Assembly: GCA_054601695.1 (NCBI GenBank) | Contig: BAAHQB010000216.1 | Span: 266,155-330,154, forward strand | Reading direction: 5' to 3' | DNA length: 64,000 bases | DNA from: Amorphochlora amoebiformis | Lineage: Eukaryota > Cercozoa > Chlorarachniophyceae | In this document: piece after piece, positions 1-64,000 of the stretch | Position numbering within the stretch: the stretch's first letter is position 1 | Layout of the letters: every line of letters starts with the position of its first letter | Notes under the pieces: generated by a model | Seen by the model: the letters and a program-made list of their open reading frames with translations, nothing else | Told to the model about the DNA's origin: nothing | Databases searched by the model: none | Position numbers and translations under genes: made by a program

Positions 1-74
<74 letters not shown>

Positions 75-75
75 T

Positions 76-129
<54 letters not shown>

Positions 130-189
130 AAATACAATATATATATATACATATATGTATGTATATATATATATATATATCTATATTAC
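1..189. repeat. (TA)n microsatellite
   Basis: Almost pure TA dinucleotide with minor interruptions. It lies directly downstream of a 5' splice site of the minus-strand gene (exon 190-253), so it is intron sequence running off the window edge. Confidence 0.9.
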
Positions 190-8320
<8,131 letters not shown>

Positions 8321-8382
8321 CTGATATGTATTTATATAAGAAGATAAATATACGTATACATATGCATACTATAGAGATATAA

Positions 8383-8436
<54 letters not shown>

Positions 8437-8731
8437 CATATATACATAATATTGATATATGATTATGTATATATATGGGTGTGTATGTGTGTGCGTGTGC
8501 TTGCGTGCATATGTGTGTTTTAATGTTTGTGAGTGTTAATGTGTGTGTGTGTTAATATGTTTGACATATGCCTGGCTACCGTGCGCTAATGTTTAAGTTG
8601 TTATGTATATATCAGGCTCCTGTATAGTCATTTGTTCATTGATGAATCTAGTAAGGCACTATTACCTTATTCTCACGTCCATCTAACAGTCATGACATGA
8701 TGTCGAATATTTAAATAAGATATGTGCATAT

Positions 8732-8790
<59 letters not shown>

Positions 8791-9406
8791 ATACATATAT
8801 ATCATATACTAGACATATCTGTATACCTTATCACTAATTCATACAAGCACAAACTCACACAACCATGCCATACACGTGTGTACACAGACAACTTAACGCC
8901 AAAATAACCCAAATTCGACCTCTGCAAGAAACGGAAAATGAACTCTCTTCCCCCCAAAAAGAATATTTCCTCTTTTCAAACCCCAGAAAAGCTTAAAACG
9001 AGGAAAAAAATTACGGAAATAGAGAGGGGAGGGGTTGGATTGCCATATAATTGGAGAATATAATGAAATTCACGCTAGTGGGGGGAGGGGGAGAGGACAA
9101 TTTTACACGATCGGGTGACGGTTGGGATGAGGTGCGAAGTGGGGCTACTGGGCCAGTGAAATCTTCCTATTTCATGAATTTGCCTTAATTCCACCAACCG
9201 CGAAATTCATGTCTGCCAGCATGGTTAGGATTGTCAGTCACCTGTCAGTCCTAGTGTGACTCGCCCCTCTGTCACCCGGAACCCAGAATTCATTAGGCCG
9301 AATTTCCCGCGGCGGGGTATCGGGGAAGAGCCATCCGCATAGCCTTCAAAACTGAAAACACAACCGTACCGATGGTGGCTTCAAGGTATCCAGACCCATT
9401 ATTTAT
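8321..9406. other. Non-coding spacer between the minus-strand gene and the transposon
   Basis: 8321-8850 holds TA/TG repeats and a mixed island (8560-8730) without a clear exon. 8900-9406 is non-repetitive and borders the transposon ORF; it probably holds its 5' end and promoter. A CCTGTCAGTCC motif at 9240-9250 recurs inverted at 18948-18958 beyond the ORF and may be part of the element's inverted ends. Confidence 0.5.
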
Positions 9407-18303
<8,897 letters not shown>

Positions 18304-20131
18304 TGATCTGTGGATTTTATCTAGTTTATACGCTATGATCACAATTGATCAGTATATTATATCTATACTGATAAGGCTACTATAGCTCATCCTATCGACT
18401 CATAAGACTTTTCAAGTAATGTTCTGAATGATCTGAATGAGTGAAATTTAACATTTACTATTACTAGATTTAGTGACTACGGTTTACGAGGAAAACTTGC
18501 TCGATCATGATCTAGTTTACATCAGTACGATGGTATGGAGGGTTATATAAAATACATCTATCCAGGAAGCATTTGTTAGCTAGCTAGTATATGCTTATAC
18601 CGGTGATGTCGGATATACTATATGATTATTATTATGCTAGTTACACCTTTTGCGAGTTTATGATGATTTTACAACTACTAGTGTCAACTATTATACAGTC
18701 TAGACAGTATTATATGTCATTCAGGTATGTGACAGACAGTATCCGACCCTGTAAGTCATACAGAATGGTCATATAACCGTCATTCGTGGTTGAAAATATC
18801 CAAATTCACCACAATTAACGTCTGCTATATATTTCACTCTATTTTGCATCTAACGCTATTTTAATTGTTGGTATGATTTGTGGCCTCTAGTAGATGTCTA
18901 CAATCAACCTACATTGCTTTCGCCATCGCTGTAGCCCACGTATATGGACTGACAGGATAAGGCTGTCAGTCCTCTAGCCTCCTCGTTTCCGAACAAATTT
19001 AAAACCTGAAAAGTGATATCTATTTTAATTAGCCTAAAAAGCATATTTCAGTAGCTCAAATTCCCACACAAATCATAGTGTCTCCCTATGACCACTGGTA
19101 CGTAAAGGGGGGAACGCTTAAAAACATCGAGTATAGTGATGTAAGCACCTACCGGCGCCCTAAAACATGATGGATCATAGTAAATAGGAGTGCTGGAAAT
19201 ATAGACGAAGTCAGAGGTGTTCACACTTCGCAGTAAAGAGTGTAGAGGAATGACATGAAAGAAGCTGTGGCCAGCCCAGGAGCTGTCATTCATGCGGCGT
19301 GATATGGTGTCATATCACGCATATGTCACCGATATGTGTCACGCATGATACTATCTTGGATTCCGACGAATTTGCCCATTATTTTTGGGCATTTTTCCCT
19401 CTTTTTCCCCTTCTTTTTTTACATTTTTCTGCCTAAATTTTTGATTTCCGATTACCTATCCTAACTACGGTAAGGGGTACTTCTAGACAGGATAAGATAT
19501 CTGCATATATCATTGCATATCCACGTGGCCAAAGGAATGTCCACACTACCAGCAGCATCCCTTCCTATTCTGCCAATTTTGTTGTAAGTTGATTTCCTAC
19601 TCCAAAAACTCTAGATCACATTCAGTGATCCGCTCCACGGTACTTTTTAGTAGAAGGCGAAAAAGTAATGCGTTCTGAGGCGAACCCGTGTAGATTTCTA
19701 TAACTGCGATACATTTGAACGAGTGTATTTATTCATTATTATATCTAATTGTGCGGGGTCGGCGCAGAGCGCACAACCCCTCTACCATAAATTATGCACT
19801 GTGCATGAGAATTATCCCATCCACTACGGCTTCACAGCGGCGGAGTGCAATGCCCTGCTCCACCATACCAGCCAGGCCTAACTGATCACCTGCAAGGGAG
19901 CCATACTCCGCTGGCGTGCCAGGTAAGTCAAGGTCCAGATAGAATGTGTTGTGGTTGCTTTGTTTTTTGAGACATCACAGTGAAACATGGGATGGTTAAT
20001 ATTTCGTGTTGACAAATAAATTTAATAGTTTCTTCCAATAATGTAAACCACATTAACGGATATATATTTATAGAAATTTTCTACAAAGACCGAGAATTTT
20101 TACATATATACATAAGTATTTTTTAGTATTG
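18304..20131. other. Non-repetitive region without a supported gene
   Basis: About 1.8 kb, AT-rich but not simple repeat. It holds the 3' flank of the transposon and a perfect 10-base palindrome, GGACTGACAG / CTGTCAGTCC with a 7-base loop, at 18948-18974. Short open frames exist (for example minus 19048-19293), but none has splice or family support. Confidence 0.5.
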
Positions 20132-20334
20132 TGGGTACCCGAAGGTACCAGCAGCACTCGGTTGATATGTGCAAGACCGAGGCCACTTGTGGTGAGGCCA
20201 CAGCAAGCTGTGGTATCTCACCCCGGCTCAAAAATAAGTTTAATCTTGAAGTGACTCAGTGAGCCACGTATCAGAGATTAAGCTGATAAGAACAGATACT
20301 ACACTTGATCTTAGCCAAAAGGCCGAGAAGGTAT
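20132..20334 (-). ncRNA. U2: U2 spliceosomal snRNA
   Basis: The minus strand begins ATACCTTCTCGGCCTTTTGG and continues into GCTAAGATCAAGTGTAGTAT, the near-invariant U2 5' domain. GTAGTA pairs with the intron branch site. ATTTTTGA fits the Sm site, followed by two 3' stem-loops. The last is GGTACC-TTCG-GGTACC, a perfect stem with a UUCG tetraloop. The length of about 200 nt is usual. It lies head-to-head with the thioredoxin gene, about 380 bases away. No damage is seen, so it is probably functional. Confidence 0.95.
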
Positions 20335-20713
20335 GAATATGCTTTTGTTAGGGCAACCATAGATATACCAAAGTCTTCCATCACGCCCCAAGATGGGGCG
20401 ATATACCCTTGCTGCGTAGCCCCGAAGAAAGATTTGTGATTGGTTGCGATTGTTGGCTTGATTGCGCAGTCCCCGGGGACTACCCGGGTGTTCTCAGAAT
20501 CCCTGAAACTACATCCATAATCTCTGGAGAGTCTCTAGCGATATATGTCCCCAGGGATTCCAAAGAATCACCTCAATCCCCGTGACTCCATGCGCAACTA
20601 CCCTCTGTGAGCACAAAATCCCCAATCCCTGGGGATTTCCCGGGGATCCCCCACCCCCCCCCCATATCTTGCACAAGAACTCCCTGGGAGGCCCATCTCC
20701 GACACGTCTACCG
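20335..20713. promoter_or_regulatory. Divergent spacer between U2 snRNA and thioredoxin
   Basis: This non-repetitive, relatively GC-rich stretch must hold the upstream elements of U2 (minus) and the promoter and 5' UTR of the plus-strand thioredoxin gene. I recognise no TATA box or snRNA upstream element with confidence. Confidence 0.4.
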
Positions 20714-45790
<25,077 letters not shown>

Positions 45791-45794
45791 TCTT

Positions 45795-46110
45795 ACCCGA
45801 CACCCTAACCCTAACCTTAACCCTAACCTAACCCTAACCCTAACCCTAACCCTAACCCTAACCCTAACCCTAACCCTAACCTCAACTCTAACCCTAAAAT
45901 ATTGACAGTTGAGCGCCGAAAGACTTTGGGGATTGCGGGGAAAGGTAAGAGTCAGGCTTAGGGCTTGGGTTAGGGTTAGGGTTAGGGTTAGGGTTAGGGT
46001 TAGGGTTAGGGTTAGGGTTAGGGTTAGGGTTAGGGTTAGGGTTAGGGTTAGGGTTAGGGTTAGGGGAAGGGTTAGGGTTAGGGTTAGGTTAGGGTTACGG
46101 AGAGATAGGG
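45795..46110. repeat. CCCTAA array and TTAGGG array flanking a 36-base exon
   Basis: CCCTAA units (45803-45898) precede, and TTAGGG units (45955-46100) follow, the island 45909-45944. Confidence 0.88.
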
Positions 46111-46283
46111 ATAGGGTTTGAGTGAATGTTGTGAATGTTGAACACCTAGTATAATCATCTGAAGAATGCGGAGTACTTGTGGAGAGTTCAGGAAGAGGTT
46201 TGGATCTAATATATCTCATCATCTAATATATCTATTCATTTATGTATGTAAATGTATATATATATATATTCACAATATATATT

Positions 46284-46318
<35 letters not shown>

Positions 46319-46402
46319 ATATATATACACATATATCTGTATGTGTATATATAATATACGTAGATATAATATCTGAAAAATATTACAGAACTACATACAT
46401 GC

Positions 46403-46483
<81 letters not shown>

Positions 46484-46880
46484 TATATATATATATGTGT
46501 GTGTGGTGTATGCATGTATGTAGTTCTTTATTATTTTGGATATTATTTTTATTTTTATATAGATAATATACATACATATATATATATATAATATATATAA
46601 TATAAAATGTATAATATACACACACATATATATATATATATATGTATGTTTTATATATGTAACAGATGTATACACCTAATAAGTATATGAAATATAATAC
46701 ATGTATATATAATACATGCATATAATATACAATTTTATATTATATTATATATATATATATATATATATAAATATATACATATATATCTATCTAGATATAT
46801 GTATAATATACATCTAAATATTCAATTATATGTTCTTTTTTTCTTGTTTATACACATAGACTCTACAAGAAGGCGCTTAA
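45909..46880 (+). CDS. 3' exons of a plus-strand gene, product unknown (partial)
   Basis: Three exons: 45909-45944 ([12 protein letters not shown]; acceptor ttgacag, donor GTAAGA), 46165-46197 ([11 protein letters not shown]) and 46860-46880 (TLQEGA then TAA; acceptor after a T-rich tract). All are in phase 0. The 5' part was not found. The end converges on the stop of the minus gene at 47266. Too short to identify. Confidence 0.4.
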
Positions 46881-47265
46881 TTGTGGAGGAAAACCCATGG
46901 AATGTTACCGAAGTCCTAGCTTACCCCTTCTTCTCTTTCTTTAGCTATTCTCTCTCTGAGACACGTCCGATTCGATCATTTTCAAGACGAAATAATCTTA
47001 ACTTATCCAGTTAAATTGCCGCAAGTTGTAGTTGTTTTTAATTTTTCGCTAGATATCACTGTCCAAAAAATGTAGGGTAGAATTAGAGTCCGCCAGTAAT
47101 TGATAGTCTCCTAAGAGTCTTGGACAACTTTACAAATTACTAGAATTACTGAATTTAAGCTGACCAATCACAAAAATCTAAACTTTGATCTCGATCATTT
47201 TACGATAAGTTCTCACAAATACGTAACAGCGTGAGCTTTGTCATGATAAAACATCAATATCAAAT

Positions 47266-53403
<6,138 letters not shown>

Positions 53404-53583
53404 GGGGGGGTCCGTCCGGCGGCACGACTTTTTTTTAAAAAGTTTTCTCGCGGGAACACGTGTCATGTGTAAACAGTCAAACACAACGCGACAAACTTTT
53501 TCTTCAAAACTATTTCGCGGCTAAACAGCATGAGTGGCGTATGGTGACACCACATCGTGACACATGGAACGCGAAAGGCGACG
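53404..53583. promoter_or_regulatory. Bidirectional promoter region
   Basis: 180 non-repetitive bases between the ATG of the minus gene (53403) and that of the plus gene (53584). The two genes are divergent, so both promoters must overlap here. No TATA box is evident. Confidence 0.4.
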
Positions 53584-53996
53584 ATGACAAGACAATGTGT
53601 TTCTATGCTCTTGGTGGCGATTATGCTTTTCATGGCCGGTGCATTGGATGTAAAATGTAAAGATAATAACTGTAAGTGTGATGGGACGACAAATAAGGTC
53701 AGGATCGGGATCAAGGGGAGTAATCGAAGGTGTTTCGCTGACCTGCTTACTCAGACCGGCTGTGAGGCGGGGATTCCTGAGGACGTCAGCGTACAAAAGA
53801 GTATAAATGATGATCAATCCTTCTGGTACTTCGAGGTACGCTGCTCTTTCATGCACCGCGCTGGTCGCTTTGCCCAGTGAATGCCCTTCCTTTACAGGTC
53901 GGGATGACTCTTGTGCTCGCCGTGAGCGTCTACATTGCGACGAGAAGGAAGAGATTTTTGAAGGCTTTGAAGGAAAATAGAATGTCGAGGTTGTGA
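53584..53996 (+). CDS. Small type I membrane protein with Cys-rich ectodomain, unknown function
   Basis: Two exons, 53584-53835 and 53898-53996, joined by a 62-base GT-AG intron in phase 0, give 115 residues. The signal peptide is MLLVAIMLFMAGALDVKC. A short ectodomain with Cys pairs (CKDNNCKCDG, RRCFADLLTQTGC) and FWYFE before the intron follow. Then come a second hydrophobic segment (GMTLVLAVSVYIA) and a very basic tail (TRRKRFLKALKENRM). The start was chosen because the signal peptide begins there; an in-frame ATG at 53557 is possible. No simple repeat lies within it. Family unknown. Confidence 0.65.
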
Positions 53997-54199
53997 CTTT
54001 CGTAGTGGCAGGTTTGTTGAGCTGCCGCGTGGTTGTGTGAGTTGCGTAAAGTTAGCTCTAGTAGCTGGTTGCAAAGCTTGTCCGAAAGCTTGTCCGAAGT
54101 TGAGACACTTCATCAGGATTATATTGATATTATATGTATATCATCTGTACATAGTATAAAGTGCATTTTTGGCATACTATATATATTATATATATATAT

Positions 54200-54274
<75 letters not shown>

Positions 54275-54320
54275 AAATATATATATATATATATGTACAC
54301 ACATATATATCTATATATAT

Positions 54321-54365
<45 letters not shown>

Positions 54366-54375
54366 TATATATATA

Positions 54376-54413
<38 letters not shown>

Positions 54414-54738
54414 TATATATATATATATATATATATAGATATATATGTATATATAGGCTCTTAGTATCATGAATATGAAATACAAACATATATATACACA
54501 GAGAGAGAGATATACATATATATTTTTGAATATATATATATATATACATATATAATATTATATATATATATATGTGTGTATACTATTGAATATACAAATA
54601 TAAATATATGGGTGAATAGAAATAAACAGATATCTATATATAAAAATATATATATATATATATATCTAGTATATAGATATCTGTTTATTTCTATTCACGT
54701 ATATATACTATAGTATATATATATATATACGTATATAT

Positions 54739-54777
<39 letters not shown>

Positions 54778-54868
54778 CATAATTATAATATTATGTACAT
54801 ACTAGCACAATATATACATGCAGTTAGTATATCTGGTATATTCTTAATTAAATTTAATCTACAGCTGA
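53997..54868. other. Intergenic (TA)n
   Basis: A short 3' flank, then TA tracts. An imperfect inverted repeat at about 54605-54700 has cagatatctatatata facing tatatagatatctg with flanking aaataaac/gtttattt. No gene is seen. Confidence 0.6.
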
Positions 54869-55080
54869 TTAACGTTCAATTGTAATCATTATAAGCTCAA
54901 AAATACTAATCGTCACAGTTACCCAAAACCGCGCACAACCGGGATGAAATGTTCGTGCTGTATGCCAACAAATAGTCGACTTCTCTACCCGACAATATCT
55001 ATGACGGAGGAGAGCATAGGACCTGCATATGTGAATCAAATCATACACATAAATGTACATTTTCGTACATACACACACAT

Positions 55081-55139
<59 letters not shown>

Positions 55140-55220
55140 CATGCACACACATACATACATATATACATACATACATGTACACACATATATACACACACAT
55201 ATATATACATATATACATAT

Positions 55221-55272
<52 letters not shown>

Positions 55273-55426
55273 TTCATATATGCATATATCTGTGTGTGTG
55301 CACATGTAATATGTATTGCAGCTAAACAATAAAGAAATATTTTGGTGTAATTGCACATATTATATATATATATATATACATACATATATATATATATATA
55401 TATATCCATACATATATACATATATA

Positions 55427-55464
<38 letters not shown>

Positions 55465-55576
55465 TTGTAAATAATATACTATTTCGCTCACACACGTATA
55501 TATGTATATATACGTATGTACATTTTCTTTTATACATATGTATATGTATATATAATATATATATATATATTGTATA

Positions 55577-55638
<62 letters not shown>

Positions 55639-55890
55639 AGCGCAGTGGCATAGTAGATGGTAGTCCAGAGTTCGATTCAAGTCCGTTTGGATTATGACAA
55701 ATGATTATTGATACTTTGTGCGGTAGTCGGATATTTTCTTCCCTTTTTCCTCCGGAACCGTATGAGTTCCGAGATTTCTTGGGTTCCGAGTATTGTGCTA
55801 CTACTCGTATACTCTAAGGAACTGACGGTAGTCTAGCTAGCCGCTGCGTAGTTAACTAGCTATAGGTTCCGTGCTAGCTCTACATGCTGT

Positions 55891-55939
<49 letters not shown>

Positions 55940-56081
55940 GCGTTCATACGTATGTACCTATCCCAGGAAGGAGCTGTGTCTGGTCAGGTTGCGTGGGAAC
56001 CACTCCTCGAAATCTCTCAACGATCAACTTAAATATGTAATATAGATATATACGCACACACACACATATATATGTATATAT

Positions 56082-56150
<69 letters not shown>

Positions 56151-56198
56151 CAAAATATTTACATCATATGGAACCTTTTTCAAAACCTCTCTCATGTA

Positions 56199-56229
<31 letters not shown>

Positions 56230-56250
56230 TTTAGATGTATATTTTCTATA

Positions 56251-56306
<56 letters not shown>

Positions 56307-56388
56307 ATTTATATATATTTTGTGAACCTTTGAAGCTGCTACGATATGCTTTGACTTTTGTTTGTTGTAGTGGACGAAGCTATATTGC

Positions 56389-56451
<63 letters not shown>

Positions 56452-56526
56452 ATATACACTATATGTGCGCACATATTTTACACAAAGTTACACCAGATGT
56501 AGAACACACTTTTATGCATATTATAA

Positions 56527-56564
<38 letters not shown>

Positions 56565-56603
56565 CAGATGTATAACACACGTTTATGCATATTATAATTG
56601 CAC

Positions 56604-56660
<57 letters not shown>

Positions 56661-57084
56661 TTGTCGTATACAAACAAACATTCATACTACCTGATCATCC
56701 TATGAAGTGCTTCCCACTCAAAATTGGCGAGTTTCTCCTAAATCGAAAAAAATTGAGAGAACTAGCAGAGGAAAAAAAAAAAAAAACGGAAGAAAAACTG
56801 AAAAGCGGGGTAAAAATCCTCCAATCTTCCTCATTCCCTCTCGTCTCTCTTCTCGGTCTTCTCCTTCGTCCTCTCTCCCACACTCTATATCTCTCCTTCA
56901 CGATCTCTCGCTTCTCTCCCCATCTACAACATATTTCCTTTTCCTCATCTGTGTTCTCTTAATTTGTATTATTCTCTCCGTTTTCTGTCCTCTCCGTTCT
57001 CTTTTCTTTCCTCTCACGACTCTAATGCTGCTTCTCTATTCTCTCTGTTGTTCTGTTTTTATCACTAAACATGTATGTATATGC

Positions 57085-57151
<67 letters not shown>

Positions 57152-57350
57152 GGATTAAGAGACTTGCCATCAGGACACAGGGTCTTATTCTCCTTCATGG
57201 TCTGGATATATATAAATAATATTATATATATATATATATATATGTATATAATATGGTAAGTATACAAGCACACACACAAACATATATATTATATATATAA
57301 TTATATATATATATGAGTATTAGCCTTATGATTATTATAACTATTATCAT

Positions 57351-57401
<51 letters not shown>

Positions 57402-57594
57402 TGATAACAATCTTGGCGGTGAACAAAAAACACCTCCGTTTCATATATTTATACATCACAAACACACACATACACACATGCATATACAGAAATCGATATA
57501 TAATAACAATATATTACAGTACATATCCAATACAGTTTCATATTCTGTCTAAATTTATATGTTACTACACTTGTACGCATACATGTATATGTAT

Positions 57595-57631
<37 letters not shown>

Positions 57632-57697
57632 AATAGAAAAATACATATATATATATATATTATATACATATATATTCCTCTATATAAACATATTAAT

Positions 57698-57740
<43 letters not shown>

Positions 57741-58081
57741 TTATATTATATACCCGAATAGCCTTAAGAACCATGGAGAATTGGGTTTGCTTTGATAGGA
57801 TTGCACCTATGACGATCTGATAACATCTATTGCTAAGATCCTATTAGACTTCATAGGAGACTGATTGCTTCAAAGGAAATTCACAACCGAAGTCTGGCAC
57901 GCATAAATGTCAAGCAAAAACCATCTACAAATATAGTATGATTTATAAGTTCAGTATACTAGTATCATGAAAAATATCTAGTATAGTTATAAATATATAA
58001 GATACGGACAAAAATCAGACTTCTATTGAAGAAGAGGTTGCAACAACTTATTTTACATACTTATATATATATATATATATG

Positions 58082-58115
<34 letters not shown>

Positions 58116-58135
58116 TGTATAATATGTAAATGCTG

Positions 58136-58191
<56 letters not shown>

Positions 58192-58308
58192 TATATTTCT
58201 ATATAGATACGTTTATATTCGTAAAGTTAATGCCTGAAATCTCCTTGAAGTCTCTTCCAGTGTCTCGTCTCTGCATACATATAAGATCTATTGTATTCAT
58301 TATAATTG

Positions 58309-58359
<51 letters not shown>

Positions 58360-58362
58360 GTA

Positions 58363-58405
<43 letters not shown>

Positions 58406-58459
58406 CAGATATCATTAGAACGTCATATACATAGTATAGAATTATAAATACACACTGTC

Positions 58460-58502
<43 letters not shown>

Positions 58503-58559
58503 TATGTAATGAAGTGTATAATATTGCACACACACTCACACACATAATATCTCTCAATC

Positions 58560-58591
<32 letters not shown>

Positions 58592-58680
58592 ATATATGTG
58601 TATATATATCTATATATATATATATATATATATATATAACCTCAAGGGCGCCCACTTCTCCAGCATTTTCTTTCGATCCT
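54869..58680 (-). CDS. Exon chain of an unknown gene (5' end uncertain)
   Basis: Exons in order: 58641-58680 ([12 protein letters not shown]), 58211-58268 ([19 protein letters not shown]), 57754-57816 ([20 protein letters not shown]), 57151-57201 ([17 protein letters not shown]), 55958-56027 ([20 protein letters not shown]), 54869-54984 ([12 protein letters not shown]..., stop TAA). Phases close at each step. The second exon needs the acceptor gcagag and the last needs gggtag rather than the more obvious atgcag, so those two boundaries are weak. The first exon begins inside a codon, so a 5' exon is missing unless translation starts at its internal Met. No family is recognised. A solo LTR sits in the intron before the last exon. 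Confidence 0.5.
55635..55894. mobile_element. Solo LTR, TGTTAGCG...GTAACA, intronic
   Basis: 260 bases with TGTTA/TAACA ends within TA repeat, homologous to 24235-24497. The left end has matches to both RNA polymerase III boxes (TAGCGCAGTGG, and GTTCGATTC 21 bases later), so a tRNA-derived SINE-like origin is an alternative to a solo LTR. The conserved blocks shared with the copia LTR favour LTR. Confidence 0.65.
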
Positions 58681-60531
<1,851 letters not shown>

Positions 60532-60963
60532 TTAGACTTTTGACTTATTCGGGCTTGTAGATGGCTTAAATCGAAAGGTGTCGAAGAAATCGAGATTCAC
60601 GTTCGAGTGAGAGCGAGAGTGAGATTCTTGTTCATTCTCATCATTTCCCCCCTCAGAGTGAGATTCTTGTTCATTCTCATCATTTAGCCCCTCAGAGTAA
60701 GATTCTTGTTCATTCTCAGCATTTGCCCCCTCAGAGTGAGATTCATGTTCATTTTCACCATTTTCGCCTCTGGAACAAGATTCTTGTCCATTTACACGAT
60801 GTTCGGCCTCAGATGAAGGGCGAGGAGCTCGAGGGGGGGGAGCAGGGTTGTGAATAGGGGTAGGGGAGGAATTTGCTGTTGGAGTATTATATTGTTTAGA
60901 TATATGTATGTAAAATGTATGCATATAATATATATATATATATATATATGTACAATGTACGCG

Positions 60964-61046
<83 letters not shown>

Positions 61047-61076
61047 GTATAATATACACACACATACATACATACA

Positions 61077-61117
<41 letters not shown>

Positions 61118-61145
61118 TGTAATACATGTATATAATTACTACATT

Positions 61146-61178
<33 letters not shown>

Positions 61179-61199
61179 ATATTATATGTATATATGTTT

Positions 61200-61273
<74 letters not shown>

Positions 61274-61290
61274 CTACACATCTACATAGT

Positions 61291-61334
<44 letters not shown>

Positions 61335-61385
61335 AATAACAATAACAATAATAATAAGGACAATAATAATAATAATAATAATAAT

Positions 61386-61455
<70 letters not shown>

Positions 61456-61458
61456 TAA

Positions 61459-61520
<62 letters not shown>

Positions 61521-61653
61521 GTATGTATGTATATATGTATACAGTAGTCATTGGAGACAGCTTGTTGATCTGGTCGCTCAGCTTGTTGATCTGGTCGCTG
61601 TCTTCTTTCATCTCCTGGACGTAACATAATATGCATATGTATATATATTTATA

Positions 61654-61692
<39 letters not shown>

Positions 61693-61771
61693 CTATATTT
61701 ATTTTTCAAATAGTATTGAAAATATGTATTTGTAAATAATATTTTATAAGATATAATATATATAAATATAT

Positions 61772-61815
<44 letters not shown>

Positions 61816-61817
61816 TA

Positions 61818-61912
<95 letters not shown>

Positions 61913-61952
61913 AATATATATACACACACAATATATATAAAAATATTATATA

Positions 61953-62030
<78 letters not shown>

Positions 62031-62410
62031 ATATTTATGCATTATATGTGTGTAAAAATACATTCATAATATAAATATATATTCTAGTATAATGTAACAT
62101 TATATGATAATCATACCCCACGCATTCTCCTTTCCTCTTCCTCTCCTCGCCTTACGCAGCCCCATGTCCTCAAAATCATCTTCCGAGTCCGCCCTAGAGT
62201 TAGCGCCTCAGGGTTGGGATTCGGATGATATACCCGCCCTTTCTCGGCGTGCAACTGACCATCTCAATCCCCCTATCCAATGACTTCCTCTTTTTTCTGT
62301 CTCCTAACCCCTCACCGAACACATCTCTTAACCCTTTAAAGGTACTCTTTGCAGTCTCCGGCGTTGACGTCTACTTCCACGTGGACAGACTTTGAAGTGT
62401 TCTCATCTTT
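60532..62410 (-). CDS. 3' exons of a gene for a low-complexity Glu/Ser/Asn-repeat protein
   Basis: Exons in order: 62346-62410, 62117-62193, 61543-61614, 60532-60875 (stop). Phases close across all three junctions. 62117-62193 encodes an acidic-then-basic segment ([20 protein letters not shown]). 61543-61614 holds a 21-base direct repeat giving [13 protein letters not shown] in the closing frame. The last exon has a Pro-rich start ([11 protein letters not shown]), then about five 13-residue repeats of the type [13 protein letters not shown], then [19 protein letters not shown]. In a different frame exon 61543 would give a coiled-coil, [14 protein letters not shown]. The 5' part is not resolved. 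Function unknown. Confidence 0.5.
60598..60770. repeat. 39-base coding tandem repeat
   Basis: About 4-5 copies of a 39-base unit containing gattcttgttcattctca, in frame within minus exon 60532-60875. This produces the 13-residue repeat. Confidence 0.85.

Positions 62411-64000
<1,590 letters not shown>

Noticed and set aside
56695-56960. Plus-strand frame with [16 protein letters not shown] before an A-run
   Set aside because: The A-run and the following CT-rich tract explain the frame. There are no splice sites or family, and it lies within an intron of the minus exon chain.
61543-61614. Coiled-coil reading [14 protein letters not shown]
   Set aside because: Attractive, but that frame does not close in phase with either neighbouring exon, whereas the frame used does.

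Overview
The window is nuclear DNA of an intron-rich eukaryote, most likely a photosynthetic protist. It is dominated by (TA)n tracts and scattered TTAGGG/CCCTAA telomere-type arrays. Between them lie short non-repetitive islands. Read with splice signals, most islands prove to be small exons whose introns are (TA)n or telomeric repeat. Exon chains were accepted only where GT..AG ends and reading phase agree across the junction. A hidden thioredoxin gene begins with a hydrophobic signal peptide followed by a basic, Ser/Thr-rich stretch. That is the layout of a bipartite presequence for a complex (secondary) plastid; I cannot name the lineage.

Layout. 1-8320: minus-strand gene of unknown function, running off the left edge, with a recent deletion-derivative Ty1/copia element in one intron (4398-7307). 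9407-18303: plus-strand, 8-exon, about 2061-codon ORF of a large DNA transposon. It joins a zinc-binding N-terminus, a DDE-type transposase core, a WRN-like DEDDy 3'-5' exonuclease lying between the second Asp and the candidate Glu of that core, an OTU cysteine protease, an AT-hook/Cys cluster and a C-terminal Ulp1/C48 protease. 20132-20334: U2 snRNA, minus. 20714-27110: 8-exon thioredoxin, plus. 28471-45088: 23-exon minus-strand gene for a 425-residue signal-anchor/basic/acidic protein of unknown function. 45909-46880: candidate 3' exons of a plus gene. 47266-53403: minus-strand single-pass membrane protein gene of unknown function. 53584-53996: small two-exon plus gene for a secreted/type I membrane protein, divergent from the former. 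54869-58680 and 60532-62410: two further minus-strand exon chains. Two solo LTRs lie in introns.

Three patterns stand out. First, the transposon's domain set. Second, many introns hold degenerate tandem copies of the edge of the neighbouring exon with its splice site, linked by (TA)n (called exon echoes here). Third, telomere-type repeats lie in introns mostly in the orientation that puts CCCTAA in the transcript, directly before 3' splice sites. That repeat supplies a pyrimidine-rich tract and CTAAC, the classical branch-point core, and the acceptor is often a one-base variant, CCCTAG.

All exon models were made by eye, without transcripts or searches. Phase closure supports them strongly for the transposon, thioredoxin and 23-exon genes, and less for the others.
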